Of a DNA stretch of 64,000 nt, positions 43,765-56,760 are shown piece after piece. This stretch comes from Apium graveolens (lineage: Eukaryota; Streptophyta; Magnoliopsida; Apiales; Apiaceae): contig NC_133649.1 in NCBI RefSeq assembly GCF_009905375.1, forward strand, positions 234,140,201 through 234,204,200. The letters run 5' to 3'. Position numbers and translations under genes: made by a program. How positions within the stretch are numbered: position 1 is the first letter of the stretch; each line of letters starts with the position of its first letter. The notes under the pieces were generated by a model. That model made no database searches and had not been told where the DNA came from. It was given only the letters and a program-made list of their open reading frames with translations.

Positions 43765-45443
43765 GGCGAATCATCAAGATCAAATCTTCCAAGACAGACT
43801 GTCTGGAATAAAGCTCATCCTTTTGAGTTGATTATTGGTGATCCAGATGTTGGAATCAGAACTAGGCGTGCTACTCAAAATGAATGTCTGTTCTCAGGAT
43901 TTCTTTCTGAGATGGAACCTAAGAAGATTGAAGAAGCACTGACTGATCCAGATTGGGTGATTGCTATGCAAGATGAACTCAATAAGTTTGAACATCAACA
44001 AGTCTGGAAACTGGTACCTAGACCTACACACAAGAAAGCTGTTGGTACTCGGTGGGTATTCAGCAATAAACTAGATGGTGTGGTTACAAGAAACAAAGCA
44101 AGACTGGTAGCTAAAGGGTATTCTCAAGCTGAAGGCATTGATTATGATGAAACCTATGCTCCAGTAGCTAGACTAGAGGCCATCGAGATATTTCTGGCAT
44201 TCGCAGCATTCTCGAACTTTAAAGTTTATCAAATAGATGTCAAGAGTGCCTTTCTGAATGGAAAGCTGGATGAAGAGGTGTATGTAGAGCAACCTCCTGG
44301 TTTTGAAGATCCAGATCATTTGGATTTTGTCTACTTTCTTTTCAAGGCTATCTATGGTCTCAAACAGTCTCCTAGAAAATGGTATGACACTCTCTCTGAA
44401 TTTCTTATTGAAAATAGCTTTATAAGAGGTGTCATAGACAAAACTCTCTTTTCTAAAAAGCATAAGACTGATACTATATTAGTCCAAGTCTATGTGGATG
44501 ATATAATATTTGGGTCTACTAATGATAATCTCTGTAAGAGATTTGCTAAGTTAATGCACATGCAAATTTGAAATGAGCATGATGGGAGAGCTGAAGTTCT
44601 TTCTTGGATTACAAGTAAATCAAAGGTTAGATGGAACATTTATTTGTCAATCCAAGTATCTCAAGGAACTCCTCAAAAAGTACAATCTAGAGGATTCTGC
44701 ATCAGCAAGGACTCCGTCAACTACAGCTGTCAAGCTTGGACCATGTGAAAACTCCAGTAAGGTAGATGTCACAAGCTATAGAGGTATGATTGGCTCGTTA
44801 CTCTATCTTACTGCAAGTAGACCAGATATTATATATGCTACATGCTTATGTGCAAGGTTCCAAGCGGATCCTAGAGATATTCATCTCGTTGCTGTTAAAC
44901 GAATCTTGAGATATCTTAAGGGAACACCAAATCTAGGTATTTGGTACCCTAAAGAATCTGGTTTTAACCTTGTTGGATATACAGATTCAGATTACGCAGG
45001 AAGTGTTGTTGATAGGAAAAGCACCTCAGGGAGTTGTCAATTCCTAGGTAGCAGACTAGTCTCATGGTACAAGCAAGAAATAGCAAACAGTTTCCAATTC
45101 AACGGTCGAGGCTGAATATATTGTTGCTGGAAGCTGCTGTGCTCAGATCTTGTGGATTAGGAATCAGCTACGGGACTATGGCTCTGTATTGAACAAAATC
45201 CCTATTCTATGTGATAATACAAGTGCAATAGCCATCACTAACAACCCTGTGCAACACACAAGGACCAAGCATATTGACATCAGGTATCATTTTATTAGAG
45301 AGCACGTCATGAATGGTACTTTTGAACTATTTTTTGTTCCAACAGAAGAGCAAATAGCAGATATTTTCACTAAATCTCTTGATGAATCCACATTTACCAG
45401 ATTAGTTGGTAAATTGGGTATGTTGAATAGCTTTAGTGATTAA
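43765..45443 (+). pseudogene. Sirevirus reverse transcriptase and RNase H (broken)
   Basis: RT blocks in order are [72 protein letters not shown] and the catalytic YVDD at 44491-44502. A stop at 44569 with a frameshift precedes [38 protein letters not shown] and [19 protein letters not shown] second frameshift near 45070-45100 leads to RNase H ([29 protein letters not shown]) and the end at 45441. Catalytic residues are present. The protein closely parallels the minus-strand RT at 37246-38599, so the two Sireviruses are relatives. Confidence 0.9.
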
Positions 45444-46666
45444 ACTTGTTAATATCTGAAATCTGTTCTTGAATGAATTTACAAATGAATTTTTCATGTA
45501 TGAAAAATTTATTTGCAAATTTATTTTATCATATTTACCATAATTCTTGCTTATTTCTATGTAAGTTTTATTATCTTAACTTCTTTATTTATTCTACTTG
45601 TTAATTTTAATATCTCAGAATATTTTATTTTCTCTAAAAATATTTTTCTATGAATTTTATTTGCTAAAATTCAACAGAAATCTATTTTTGGAATAAAATA
45701 TAATTACTTCTGAATATTTTTATTTTCGTAAATATTTTCTGCCATTTTTATTAGTCTTTAGTTCAGTTTTCTGTAATTATTTTCTGAATTCTGTGTTTTT
45801 GTAACTGTAATTGTCTTGTAACTACAATGACAATCGGCAAGACTATTACAATTATCTTGCTGAAAGTCATTGTAGTTTAACAGTGCTTAGTTTAAAATTA
45901 TTCAGTATAGTTTTATACTGGCATGACAATCGGTAAGACAATCAATTGTCATGCTAGTTATAAAACTTATTTTATATTTCTATATTTATTTTTTGCACTA
46001 GAATAACTTTCGGTATGACAATCGGTAAGACCATCCCGGATTGTCATACCAGTTATACTAAATCATTTTTTTTGTTGTTTTAATTGTTTTTGTTTTTAAA
46101 TTTTTTTGTTCTGTTTTGCCTGGTATGACAATTGGGAAGACAATCGGTATGACTATCCTCGATTGTCATACCAGTTGTCCTACTTAATAGTTTTTGCGTT
46201 TGTATAGATTGTCATTTCCAGTCATACCAATTTAGTGTCTTTCTCTCTCTCTTCGATCAAATCATCAGTTTTCAATTCATTCAACAGACTCCTCGTTTTT
46301 TTTCTTTCAAAACCGCCATTGTTATATATTCCTGCTCGAGTTTTTACTCAGCACACTTCACTCCTGTTACATATACATACGAGTATATACATACAGGAGT
46401 GCTGCCAAATTTTTTTTCTATTTCGGTTCGTGTTTTTTTTCTCCTTCTCAAATCAATTTTTGTTTGTTTTTGGGTATTTCAATTTAATTTTGTGTCTTGT
46501 GAGTTTGCAGATCTAATATTGTGAGTTAAGAACATTAACGAGATACATTTCTTTCTAAATTTTTCGGATATAATTGATTTAATTCGAATTATTAATTTTC
46601 TTTTAATTCGAATTTTCTTAATATTATTCTTAAAATTCTGAAAGTGTGTGTTTTATTATATTTTTA
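45444..46666 (+). other. Sirevirus spacer with inverted GTCAT/TGACAATCGG motifs
   Basis: Non-coding, AT-rich. At 45830-46230 several copies of TGACAATCGG(T/C)(A/-)AGAC face reverse-complement forms (GATTGTCATACCAG), forming at least three potential hairpins. Downstream the sequence becomes CT-rich and leader-like before the ATG at 46667. A short frame at 46235-46516 is compositional. Confidence 0.6.
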
Positions 46667-49600
46667 ATGGCTCTCAATTTCCAAATTGTCTCGCATAATC
46701 ATGTTGGTTATTTTAATCCAGAAAAGTGTGATGTGGAAAAATTTAAGCCGTGGATTAGATTTTTAAATGACCATTCGATTGTTAGCTCTGCTATTAAATC
46801 AAATGTGCTATTAAATGTCGATCTGCTTAGACTGATTTGCACAACCTCTACTGTGGCCGATGATTCTAAATCTTTTTCATTCACCGTGGCAAACACACAG
46901 TATGTAGTTGATGAAACAGTCATCAATCGAGCGTTAAATTTTCCAATGGACAATTTCTGTAATTTACCCTCTGAAAATGAGATTTTAAACTTTGTCCATG
47001 CCATTCACTATCAGGGGGTGATTAATTTAACCAAGCTGTCTAAATCCAATTTTGTTTCTGAATGGAACATTTTCTTTGATACACTTTCCAAAGTGTTTGC
47101 CAATTACACTAAATCAAATTTTCACAACATCATGTTTTCAATCAAAGGATCAATGTTGGCAAATTACTTTTACCCATTCTTCTGAGACGTCTCATTTCAG
47201 CTAAGCGTGATCATTCCACAAATTATAGGGTTTCTTGCTATTACGCTCACTTTCTCATGCTTATAGCAGAACATCTTCTCACACATGAGCATAAGGCTCT
47301 TTTTGCTAACTCATCAATAGCTGAACCCCCTCCCGTAAGCAAAAAGATCTACACACGCCAAGACACTTCCTTCAAATTCATGCAAGTTCCAGTACTTGTA
47401 TCTGCTTTCATGGCCACCTTCATTCCTTTACCAATTTTCAATCTTCCCGGTCATGAACAGCAACCTCAACCTCCTAGTGGTTCAAGCCACCTAGGCTCAA
47501 ACATCAGATGCTCTTCCACTGCAGGTAATGATTCCTCACTCTCATACCATTCCTACTTCTGTTGAAAGACCCCCAATGGTTGATAGGGCTGATCATGAAG
47601 TTATAGAACCGCAGCTTCAATCCCAGGACATAGAGCCAAACACAGAGTCTCAACCTGTCTCAACCTCTCCCCCACTGTCTAAAATGTTACCGAGAAGGTT
47701 AGTAGGAAGTAGTATGTTGTTGGATGTGAATGAACCCTCAGCTCTGCCTCCTCCCAAGAAAAGAAGAACACTTACTGAGGCATCTGAAAGCCCATCCTTG
47801 TCCTCCCAACAGGACATGGACTTTGAAATGGCCACTGAACAGCTACTAGAGACATTCTCTCAACAGGATGAATCTATTGAAATTCGCCATAGGGCCATGG
47901 CATCTTGTACTGAGTCAAGCACAATTCCATTAGTCACAATGGAAGCATACATACCAATAGATGATGCTCAGGACACACAGAGAGGAGTGCATATTGAGTC
48001 AGTTACAGTGCCTGCCATAGTTACGGCAGAAGAGCAGTCACATGCTTCTGAGGGAAAATCTGACTCTAAGCCTCCTCTAATAGAGTCATTTTCTCCTCTC
48101 CCAGATCCAACACCTCTGGCTCCCTCACAGGATTCTCCACTCGCAGATTTATCTGGAGAAAGTGGAGGGAAACTCGGTCATCTATCCCTGAAGCAATTCA
48201 GACATCTATTTCACATGAAAAGATAGATTTGACTGAGGATCGGGACTCGCGAATTCCCATTGCACCACCACTGACCTCTCTTGAAGAGGCTAGGGTGATT
48301 TCAATTGCGGGTACAGAAGATCAGCAACAGGATGGCTCCTCACGAGCACTTATATTGAGAGAAACACAAGCACATGAGTTGAGTGAACCAAACACTGAGA
48401 GATATTCAGGTGAGCGCACACAGACACAAACACTAAAAATCTGTTAGCTCAAATTGATGCTCTGAAAGAACAACTTGCAAAAAGTCAGGTTGAGGCTCAA
48501 ACATTCAAAGCACAAGTGGTTGAACGGTCTTCTTCTTCCACCTCTGTCAACAATCAGCTGGCATTCATTAGGAATGATATCTCATATTTCAAGACCTCTG
48601 TGATACCAAAGCTTAATTCCATTCTGGAATCTCCAACTTTATCAGCAGACGATATTGCAAACTTCTGCTCTCTCCATACTAGAATGAATTCTCTTGAAGA
48701 CCTGGTTGAAATGAACCATTCACTAGACTCCTCCAGATTCCTAAAGATAGAGACGGGCATGGAACATCTCAATGAAGGGATGAAGCACTTGTATTTTATG
48801 ATTAAAAATTCTCACTGCCCTAATGAAGAGCAAAGAACCTTCTTTGAAGGGCCGTCTGGTGGAGGCTCAGGCTCTGGAGGTAATGGAGGTCATGGAGGGT
48901 CTAGAGGAAAATATGTAGAGGATTCCTCAACTAAGGGGGAGAAGCAAGGGAGAAGTGGAAAGGGTAAAGAAAAAGATTCTTCTGCTGGAGACACAAGGAA
49001 GGCTGATGATGTCTACTATAGTGGAGAACATGATGACTTTGTTATTTTTGACATTCCCACTGAACCAGTCTTGGAAGATAAAGATGGTTTCTTTGAAGCT
49101 GAGGAGAAAAGTAATTTTGAAGACTGGAAAGAGGAAGCTCAAGTGGATCCTGTTTTTGAGAAAGAGTTTCAGCAGCAGCAGTCAGAGTTGAAGAGAAAAG
49201 AAGCTGAACTTAAAAAGATATCCCAAATCATTGACGAGAGGAAAGACATTCAACGAACAGAAACTCTTGAAAAGCAACGTCTTCATGACATTAAAGCTAA
49301 AGAAAGAAGAAGAGATGTCAAACTGAAGATTGGTGAAAAATGGGATGAAGCAAGAAGAGTTATTGATATACCTCAACTTAGTACAAACAATGATAGGGAG
49401 TTTCTTCATCTTCTCGACAGGATGGAAATTACTAATCCAAACAATGACGTGTACATGAGTGCTATCAAGACTGAAATCTCAAGGATCACAGCTGCTTTTG
49501 ACAGATCTCTAAATGAAATGAGCATATTTGTATATTGTCAGAGTGAAGGATCTTTCAAGGTATCACTTCATCTGTTTGAGAATCATTCTTTATCAGAGAT

Positions 49601-50042
49601 TTGAGTTCTTCTCAACAAAGTCAAAAGAAGCTCAGAATTGAATGATGTCCTTCGTGAAAGGCTAAAAGAGTTTGCCAATAGGGCTAGTCCTCAAGTGGTC
49701 AACTTGCATTTTCAAGTAAGATTCTTTAAGTCGGACTGTCTTCAAATCTGCCAGCTCGATTCACAATCTCTTAAAGACTACTCTGCTAAGCATCTTGTCT
49801 AGATGGAACATCACTTAAGAACTGCTGGATACTCATCTGAGTTGAAAACTAAAGCTGTTAATCTCATTCAAGCTTATTGTGAAAAGAATATTAAAAGGTA
49901 CAATCAGTTCAAGAATAAGCTAAAGTCAGTTGGAGTTCAACCAGTCAGACCAGCCAGCTTCACTTCAGAAAAGGATCGTGTCTTTGACAAGGAGTTGCTT
50001 CAAGATTTGGAAGAAGGTGAATTCGGAAGGGAAGACAACTGA
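46667..50042 (+). pseudogene. Env-position extra ORF of the plus-strand Sirevirus (coiled-coil, broken)
   Basis: ATG at 46667 (MALNFQIVSHNHVGYFNPEK) was chosen because an upstream ATG at 46646 adds only a hydrophobic stub. The first 170 residues look globular (FKPWIRFLNDHSIV, NRALNFPMDNF). After a frame change near 47180 the frame goes on through a Pro/Ser-rich middle (47528-48226), another short frame, and a long piece at 48516-49604. That piece has a Gly-rich patch (GGGSGSGGNGGHGGS) and a highly charged coiled coil (about 49140-49330). Stops follow near 49602 and 49800, and the end is at 50040. No membrane span or signal peptide is convincing. A nucleic-acid or particle role is as likely as envelope. 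Function unknown. Confidence 0.65.
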
Positions 50043-50304
50043 ATTCAATTAGCTCAAAACTTAATGTAATATGCTTAGAGTTTTATGAATCAAGATAGAC
50101 AAATGTAGTCATATGTTCAGTCTAGAGGAACATCTATCTTGTATTCACTTGTAAATTTCTTTTGGAATCTGGAAAATGTTAAATATAATCCAGAACTTTT
50201 CTGCTATTTACTTTGCATTACTGTTTATATCTTTTTCTTATTTGTTAGTTGAGTTATCCTCTAGGTATTTGTTGTTATTGTCTAACAAACAAATAGGGGG
50301 AGAT
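50043..50304 (+). other. Sirevirus 3' untranslated region and polypurine tract
   Basis: 262 bp of AT-rich sequence end in the polypurine tract AAATAGGGGGAGAT (50291-50304), immediately before the LTR start at 50305. Confidence 0.75.
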
Positions 50305-51416
50305 TGAAAGGCATATGTTATAGCCTATTTGTTTATTCGAAGATTTAACTCAACTCAAATAAGGATGTAACAAGTAAATAGTGGTTCTATCGTTAGAGAG
50401 ATCTCTCAAAGTAACATATGTCAAAGGATTAAGTAACATTGTTCATCTACAGACTTGAGGACTTAATTCACTAGAAGAAGCTCAAGAAATTGATCAAGCC
50501 TCAGTGATATAAATCAAGATTGTGGATTTAATCAAGTGATAGAGATCTCGTCAGGGTATCAATTAATTACAGGGATTTAATCTGAAGAAAATCAAGACAT
50601 GAAGAAATATCACAGAAGTTAGTCATTCATGAACCAGACAGTACATCGAGTGTCAACATTGAAGTGGTGAAATGGATTCATGATTTTCAGAAGATTGTCA
50701 GAAGAGTGGTTGTTGTTCAAGAATAGTATTAATTCTCTATTAATTAATTAAGTCGTATAATTTAATTAAGAAAATAAATTATATATGCAAATATTAATTT
50801 ATTGATTAATTGGATTAATTGATTAATTAATTCCGAATTAATATTATGCATTTTCAGAAATTCAAAATTAATTCAGCAAGACAATCTTTTGTATTAGTAT
50901 GACAATCAATAGTCGTACCGAAAGTCATGTCAGTTCATTTAAATTGTCTTACTGGAAGTCTTACTAGCTGTGGTGATTGTCTTGCTAGTACAATCAATAG
51001 TCCTACCGAAAGTTCTACCAGCTGTTGGGATTGTCTTGCTGAGCTCAACGGATTGTCTTGCCAATTAAATCAAGTGGGTTGCTTTAATATAAAACAACAG
51101 AAGCTGATTGTTAACAACAACATTAAATATCAAACCAACTGAAGAACACAGAACAAAAAGCAGAGAACTTATTGCAATTTCCCAGGACATTAATTTCTAG
51201 TATTTATTATTAAATCTAAACCACTAGAAATCCTTCTCTTGTTCTTGTGTAACTATCTAGCAATCAAAATCCCTAGAACTTAATCTCAAATTGCTTTTAG
51301 CATTTGATCCTTTTTATTTCAAAAATAGAAAAAGTTCATGTCGAATTTATTCTAGATTTGGAATAATTTATTTGAGATTAATCCCTTGTAAATGATACCG
51401 TTGTTGTAACACCTTT
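50305..51416 (+). repeat. 3' LTR of the plus-strand Sirevirus, interrupted
   Basis: It matches the 5' LTR from its TGAAAGGCATATG start to AACACCTTT, where the chromovirus begins. About 115 bp of the LTR are missing and should resume after the chromovirus. The last five bases, CCTTT (51412-51416), are the expected target duplication. Confidence 0.9.
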
Positions 51417-54400
51417 TGTAATAACCCCAATTTTTTTGAAAATTTTTGAAACCCTTATGAATAGTGTTTTTGCTAAATGAGAAAATTTTTCATGCCACAC
51501 TAGGTAGGGGTTCTTTTATGGATATTCTGAGATTTTATTGGCACTCTTTATGACATATAAGTGTATGTAAAGATCATCAGAATCCAATTCCGAACACTTT
51601 GATTTTTCCCGGAAATCCACTAGATACGGAAAGAATTGAGTATAAGGTAACAGAATAAAAAGGATTTAAATAAAAGGATTATAAGAGAGGATCATAAAAA
51701 GATTAGAATGTATTGAGAAAGGTTAAGGAAACCCAAGTAATAAGATCCCGGGTATAATCCCTTAAACGATAAACGAAAACGAAAGTTAAGCGAACCGTAT
51801 AACAGATCAGCGGTCATTAGGCAAACAATTAGGAAGTTAATCAAGGAGGTTAGGGATGATGAGGTCATCCAACCAATAAGGAGAGGACAAGTAAGGGATG
51901 ATGACACAATCAGGTGATGTAAGCATGACATAGGAGGGAAGGAGGTGTGGATGAATGATAACCACACAAAGTTCAAGGTTATTAAGGTAATTAACCAAAA
52001 TCTAAACAAGAACAACCAACCAAAAATCAAATCAAAGCAAAAACACAAAAATCTCTCTTTCTTCCAAGCTTGCTCTCGGCTTTTCTTCTTTTTCAAAGAA
52101 GAAATTTCCAAAAATCAAGTTCCAAGCATTGTTAAATCACAAGGTAATTATCTAAGGTTCCTTGTACATAGATATGGATATCCTATAAGTTTAAGCTTCT
52201 AATTCCTTCACAATCTCTTCCAATAAATCAAGGAAGAAGATGGTGAATAGTAACCTTCAAGAAATAACTTTGGTTTTCTTGATTTTTTATGAAAGTTCAA
52301 GGTAGCTTAAGCATAGATCAAGGCTTCTTTAGGCTTCCTAGCTACTCACATCACTTCAAGGAAGGTATATCATCTCCAAACCCTAGCTTTACATTGTATA
52401 TTAGAATGATTTTGGTTGTTATGGTAATAAAGTAGCTTAATGCTCGTTGGTTTAAAGTTTGGGTTGGAATGGTGGTGAATTGAATGTTGAAATCTTATGG
52501 TTTGATTAAAGGATTTAAGTATAGCTAAATTCAAGTTTAAGAATAAGTATAAATTGTTAATGTTGAGTGTTGGGGCTGTTATGATGTAGTTTGGATGGAG
52601 TTTTGATTGGGTTGTGAATTGGGGTTGAATTGTGGTGGATTTGGAATGGTATAAAATTGGGAAATCGCGTAAACATAGCCGTCATAATGTCCGATTTACT
52701 TTAGACTGCTTTTGTTCATAACATTAGGACCCGATAACTCTCTGCTAGGTTTTGACCATTGCCATGTTTATATATTTCATGTTATGAGCTTCGTTTTGAT
52801 ATATGGTTCGTTTGATTCCGATGTACGGTTTAGGAGAAACGGCCGTTTTAAGTAACGACGTTTCGCGAACGAAACATTACCCCTCGCCTTACTTTGAAAC
52901 ATAGGTTAAAGACCTAAAAAGGGTTAATTAGTGTATGAAACAATTATTTTAAGTGTGTTAGGCAGTTGGTAAGACACTCGCGAAGGAATCGCCTTAAAAC
53001 TCGTAATGGTTAAATTATTAAAAATGGTGGAGCCGAGGGTACTCGAGTGACTTAAGAGAATCAGTAAGCGCAAAGCGAGCGTTGGAGTCTAATTTGGTTA
53101 AAGTATAGATTTACAAGTGACTTTGGTTTAATTCCAACTCACATGTTGTTTATAGGTTACCAGACTCGTCCCAAGCCATTAATAACCCTCAATCGCTCAG
53201 GCAAGTTTTCTACCCGTATAACTGTTGTTGTGATGTATATGTGTATATGCATGATCTTGTGATAAATGCATATTTGTTATTAGCAAATTTTTGCGATATA
53301 TTGTAGCATGTGATATGGTATATATGCATGCCTGTTTCATATTCTTGAATTATGTATATGTTGGTTAAAATGCTTATAGTTGCATAATACCTATGCTAGA
53401 GATAAGCGGTATTTGAGTTTACCCTTAGTATAGGGGATCAAAAGGTGAACATATTTCTAAACCGGGAGTCGATGTTCCCGAGTATAATATATATTTTATA
53501 TATATATGGTTATAGTTTTCAAAACTATTAATCGAATAAGGTTTATTCGATAACTTTAACTTTATTTTATTTATTGAATATTATTTTGAATATTCATCCG
53601 AGGACTTATGACTCCTTTTATTGTATTAATTGAATATTATTTCGAATATTCATTCGAGGGCTTATGACTCAGTTTATATTATTTAATGATTATTAATTGG
53701 ATATTCATTTGAGGATGTATGACTCCTTTATTTTAGTTAATGAATATTATTTATAATATTCATTCGAGGTATTATGACTCCGCTTATTATTTAATAATAT
53801 TCTTTATTTTATTAAAGAATAATGTTCGATAATCAAACTTACTTTTGATTATTCAAACAAAGATATTACTTTCGTATAAGGATATCTTTGATTATTTACT
53901 ATTCATTTCAAGTATAAGTTTTCCAACTTCTACCTCAATTATTCTTTATGGTAATATTATTTAAATGATAATATTCAGATATTTTCTAATATATTGGGAC
54001 TGATTTACTTTATTAAATCAGCATTACTCCAAACACTCTTTAAAGTGTTTTCGAGTCCTTAAAATGATTTTCAAAAGTTAGAGCGGATCCCAAAACTTAT
54101 TTTTTTATATATTTATGATCTTCCTTTTTAAAGGGAATTTAAATACTCGCTTAAAACCAGAGGGATCCGGCTCTGTGGTGTATTTTATATTCGCAACAAG
54201 GTTGCAGTTTTGGTAAATGAATTGATTACTTACCCAACGTTCGGGAAGTAAGTCCATCTATCGAGTCGGCATAAGCAACATGGGCTCAGTGGGCGTCCAT
54301 GATAGTGTAAGTGGCTCAGTAAGAGTCCATCAAATGCGTAAGTGGCTGAGTGGCAGTCCAGCATAAGGTCCTATTGCGACCAGGGTGATGACCAGTGGGG

Positions 54401-55532
54401 AATTCATCCATCTACTAGTAGAAAAGGTTACTTATTGGTATCTTTTCCTGATCAGCAAGATATCAGGTTTATGCCAAAATTCTTTCCTTTCCAAATTTAT
54501 TGGATATTGCAATTCTGTTCATACGTTACATGACAGAGGTTTTCAGGAAACGTATGTATATATATAGGTGTATATATATATCGGGACGTAATGAAGTATC
54601 TCGTAAGTTCATTATTTATAATGATATTCAAAGATTGAATCTATTCAAATCTTGTCTTGTAGTCTCATCTATGTGATGAACTTTTGAAACTAATTATAAC
54701 TTGAACGGTGGTAGTTCAAGTAGTATTTGGAAAAGATATAAGTATATTGGGGTATCTTGTAACTTCATCTTTTAAACTTATATCTAGTTAATGGTTGTCT
54801 TATGAATGACAAAGACTTTCAGAAAAACGTTGAGACAAGGTTAGATGTATGAGATCACCTTGCAACGATATTTTTATACAGTTATAAACTGGAACTTTGT
54901 GTATAGTATGCATGGAAGAGGACTTCCAAGATGTTGAAAAGTATATATGTATATATACTGAATATTTTGCGACTTCATCGCATTAAGATATCAAACTTGG
55001 TTCATATCTTTTGACCAAGACTTTCATGAGTACTATGAGAAGGCTCATATATTGTTAATCTTTATACATATTATTTTGGTGGGCTTGCTGCTCACCCTTG
55101 CTTTCTTCTTTCATCACACAACAACAGATAGAAAAGATGATCAGGACCAAGCTCCCGATTCGCAAGCGGTTAGAAAACATTCCGCAGTCTTCTGGAAGCG
55201 TTGATGCCGTCGTAGCTGAGGTAGGAGCTACCAGTAGGCTAGGTTTTCAACTATTGATGAACCAGACTTATGTATAATATGAATTGTAATAATGGAAAAG
55301 AAATGTAAATTTATTCAGAAACCCTTTTGAGGTGTAATGGCTTATAATTATGGAATAAAATGACTTGTGTTATTTTTTGGGTATTCATCTCTGAGACTAT
55401 AACTTGCGGTGTGTGTGTTTATTGTGGGGTCACAGTACAGAGTAGTTGATTATTTATTGAGATTGGGTGTTATTAAGGGAAATGGAACTCGTGACAACCC
55501 GGATCCCCGACCCCGGATTTGGGGGTGTTACA
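51417..55532 (+). repeat. 5' LTR of the plus-strand chromovirus (4116 bp)
   Basis: It starts TGTAATAACCCC and ends GATTTGGGGGTGTTACA. It contains a 55-bp periodic repeat (53574-53790), TA microsatellites near 54550-54580, and no supported gene. The same frames in both LTR copies (for example minus strand 51692-52111 and 61393-61812) are explained by LTR identity rather than coding selection. Confidence 0.9.
53574..53790 (+). repeat. Four tandem units of about 55 bp in the chromoviral LTR
   Basis: GAGG(A/G/T)xxTATGACTC cores occur at 53601, 53656, 53711 and 53766, each preceded by an AT-rich GAATATT...AATATTC palindromic segment. The same array is present in the 3' LTR at about 63276-63492. 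Confidence 0.8.
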
Positions 55533-55535
55533 GAA

Positions 55536-55547
55536 TGGTATCAGAGC
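55536..55547 (+). other. Primer binding site (tRNA-iMet type)
   Basis: TGGTATCAGAGC begins three bases after the LTR end. Confidence 0.88.
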
Positions 55548-55719
55548 TAAGCGTTATAAACCTCAGAGATGATGTGACGTTAAGATAATAAGTTCACTAA
55601 GATAATAAGAACTCTTGCCAAGTTCATAGTCGGGCTACCTAACGTAGTACTGATAGTTAAAACCCTTATGGGAACCCTTATAAATATCGTGATAGAAGCG
55701 TAGTTCGTTATCGTATATG

Positions 55720-56760
55720 GTGGCGGGACTCCGAACCCTGAGGTTGAGGAGCAACAACGTGATGATGTTTTATTACTTATTAGAGATCAGATTATGGATC
55801 TGATAGAGCGTCCTAACGCGGGATCGGATGATGTTCATATTGAGGATGTAGCGGTCGAGGATGTTGTCCTAGAAGGGATAGTTGCTGAGGAGGATCCCAT
55901 GGAGGATCCTGACAAGAATGAATAAAGGACCACTGATGAATTGATGACCATGGTTAGGTCGACTACCGGAGGTAGGATTGGTCGATAACTACCGGAGGTT
56001 CATTCAAGTTTGTAAAGATAGTAGCCCCCTTTAACGCGGCTTACTCGTAAGACTGAGAAGTTTGAATGGACAAAGAAATGCGAGAACAGCTTTTGAGAAC
56101 TGAAGCAAAGATTGGTGACGGCCCCTATGATGGCATCGCCGGATGGAAAAGAAGATTTTGTGATTTGTATTGATGCTTCGTATAAGGAATTAGGGTGCTC
56201 TTATACAGCACATCAAGGTAATCGTGTACGCGTCAAGACAATTAAGGGAATATAAAATTCGATATCCCCACCCATGAGCTTAGGCTCGTGGTAATAGTTT
56301 TGCCCTAAAGATTGGAGGCACTACTTGTATGGAGAGAAGTGCGAGATTTGCACAAGCCATAAGTGCTCTAGTGCATTTTCACGCAAGAAGAGCTCAATAT
56401 GCGCCAGAGGAGGTGATTAGAGCTAATCAAGGATTACGATTATGAGATTCTTTATCATCCAGGGAAAGCCAAAATGGTGGCTAATGCCCTTAGTGTAAAG
56501 GAGAGACTCAAGATGATAATGTCTTTGGGAAAGTTGATAAGAGATTTTGAGAAAATGGAAATAGATATGAAGGTAACCGGAGCCGGTACCGAAAAGCTGT
56601 TTGAGATTGCAATACAGTCCGAATTATCGAAAAAGAACATATTGTGCCAGAAAAAGTGATGAATGAAGGCAGAGAGCCAACAATTAGATAAAAGATTAAT
56701 ACCGGGAAAGATGATAAGGGAATAATGAGGTATTCCTACAGAATTTGGGTTCCAAATGTT
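55720..56760 (+). pseudogene. Chromoviral gag-start remnant fused to an RT/RNase H fragment
   Basis: Near 55720-55925 there is an acidic gag-like start (NPEVEEQQRDDVLLLIRDQ, ending near TGA/TAA codons). From about 56050 the sequence turns abruptly into the end of RT and RNase H, with words resembling LVTAPMMASPDGKEDFVICI, then YHPGKAKMVANAL (about 56450-56490) and the linker after it (MIMSLGKLIRDFEKMEID). Most of gag, protease and RT is absent between them, so the join looks like a large deletion or rearrangement. Stops and shifts are frequent. Confidence 0.6.

Larger units (their letters stand above)
38600..51416 (+). mobile_element. Plus-strand Sirevirus (Ty1/copia), nearly complete, nested in the minus-strand one
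   Basis: Order: 5' LTR 38600-39835, primer binding site, gag, protease, integrase, RT, RNase H (to 45443), a 1.2-kb spacer with inverted motifs, env-position ORF region 46667-50042, polypurine tract 50291-50304, and a 3' LTR from 50305 that is interrupted at 51416 by a chromovirus. The LTRs are about 96-98% identical by eye over the shared 1.1 kb. The left flank CTTTA (38595-38599) is the expected target duplication, and its partner is outside the window. Copia domain order (integrase before RT) and the extra ORF give the Sirevirus call. Confidence 0.9.

Noticed and set aside
46235..46516. 93-codon frame before the Sirevirus extra ORF
   Set aside because: Ser/Phe/Leu-rich translation of a CT- and T-rich leader, with no similarity to the minus-strand Sirevirus spacer.
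51692..52111. 139-codon minus-strand frame present again at 61393-61812
   Set aside because: The two copies are the two LTRs of one element, so the conservation is expected without coding. The product looks like a composition-driven hydrophobic string.
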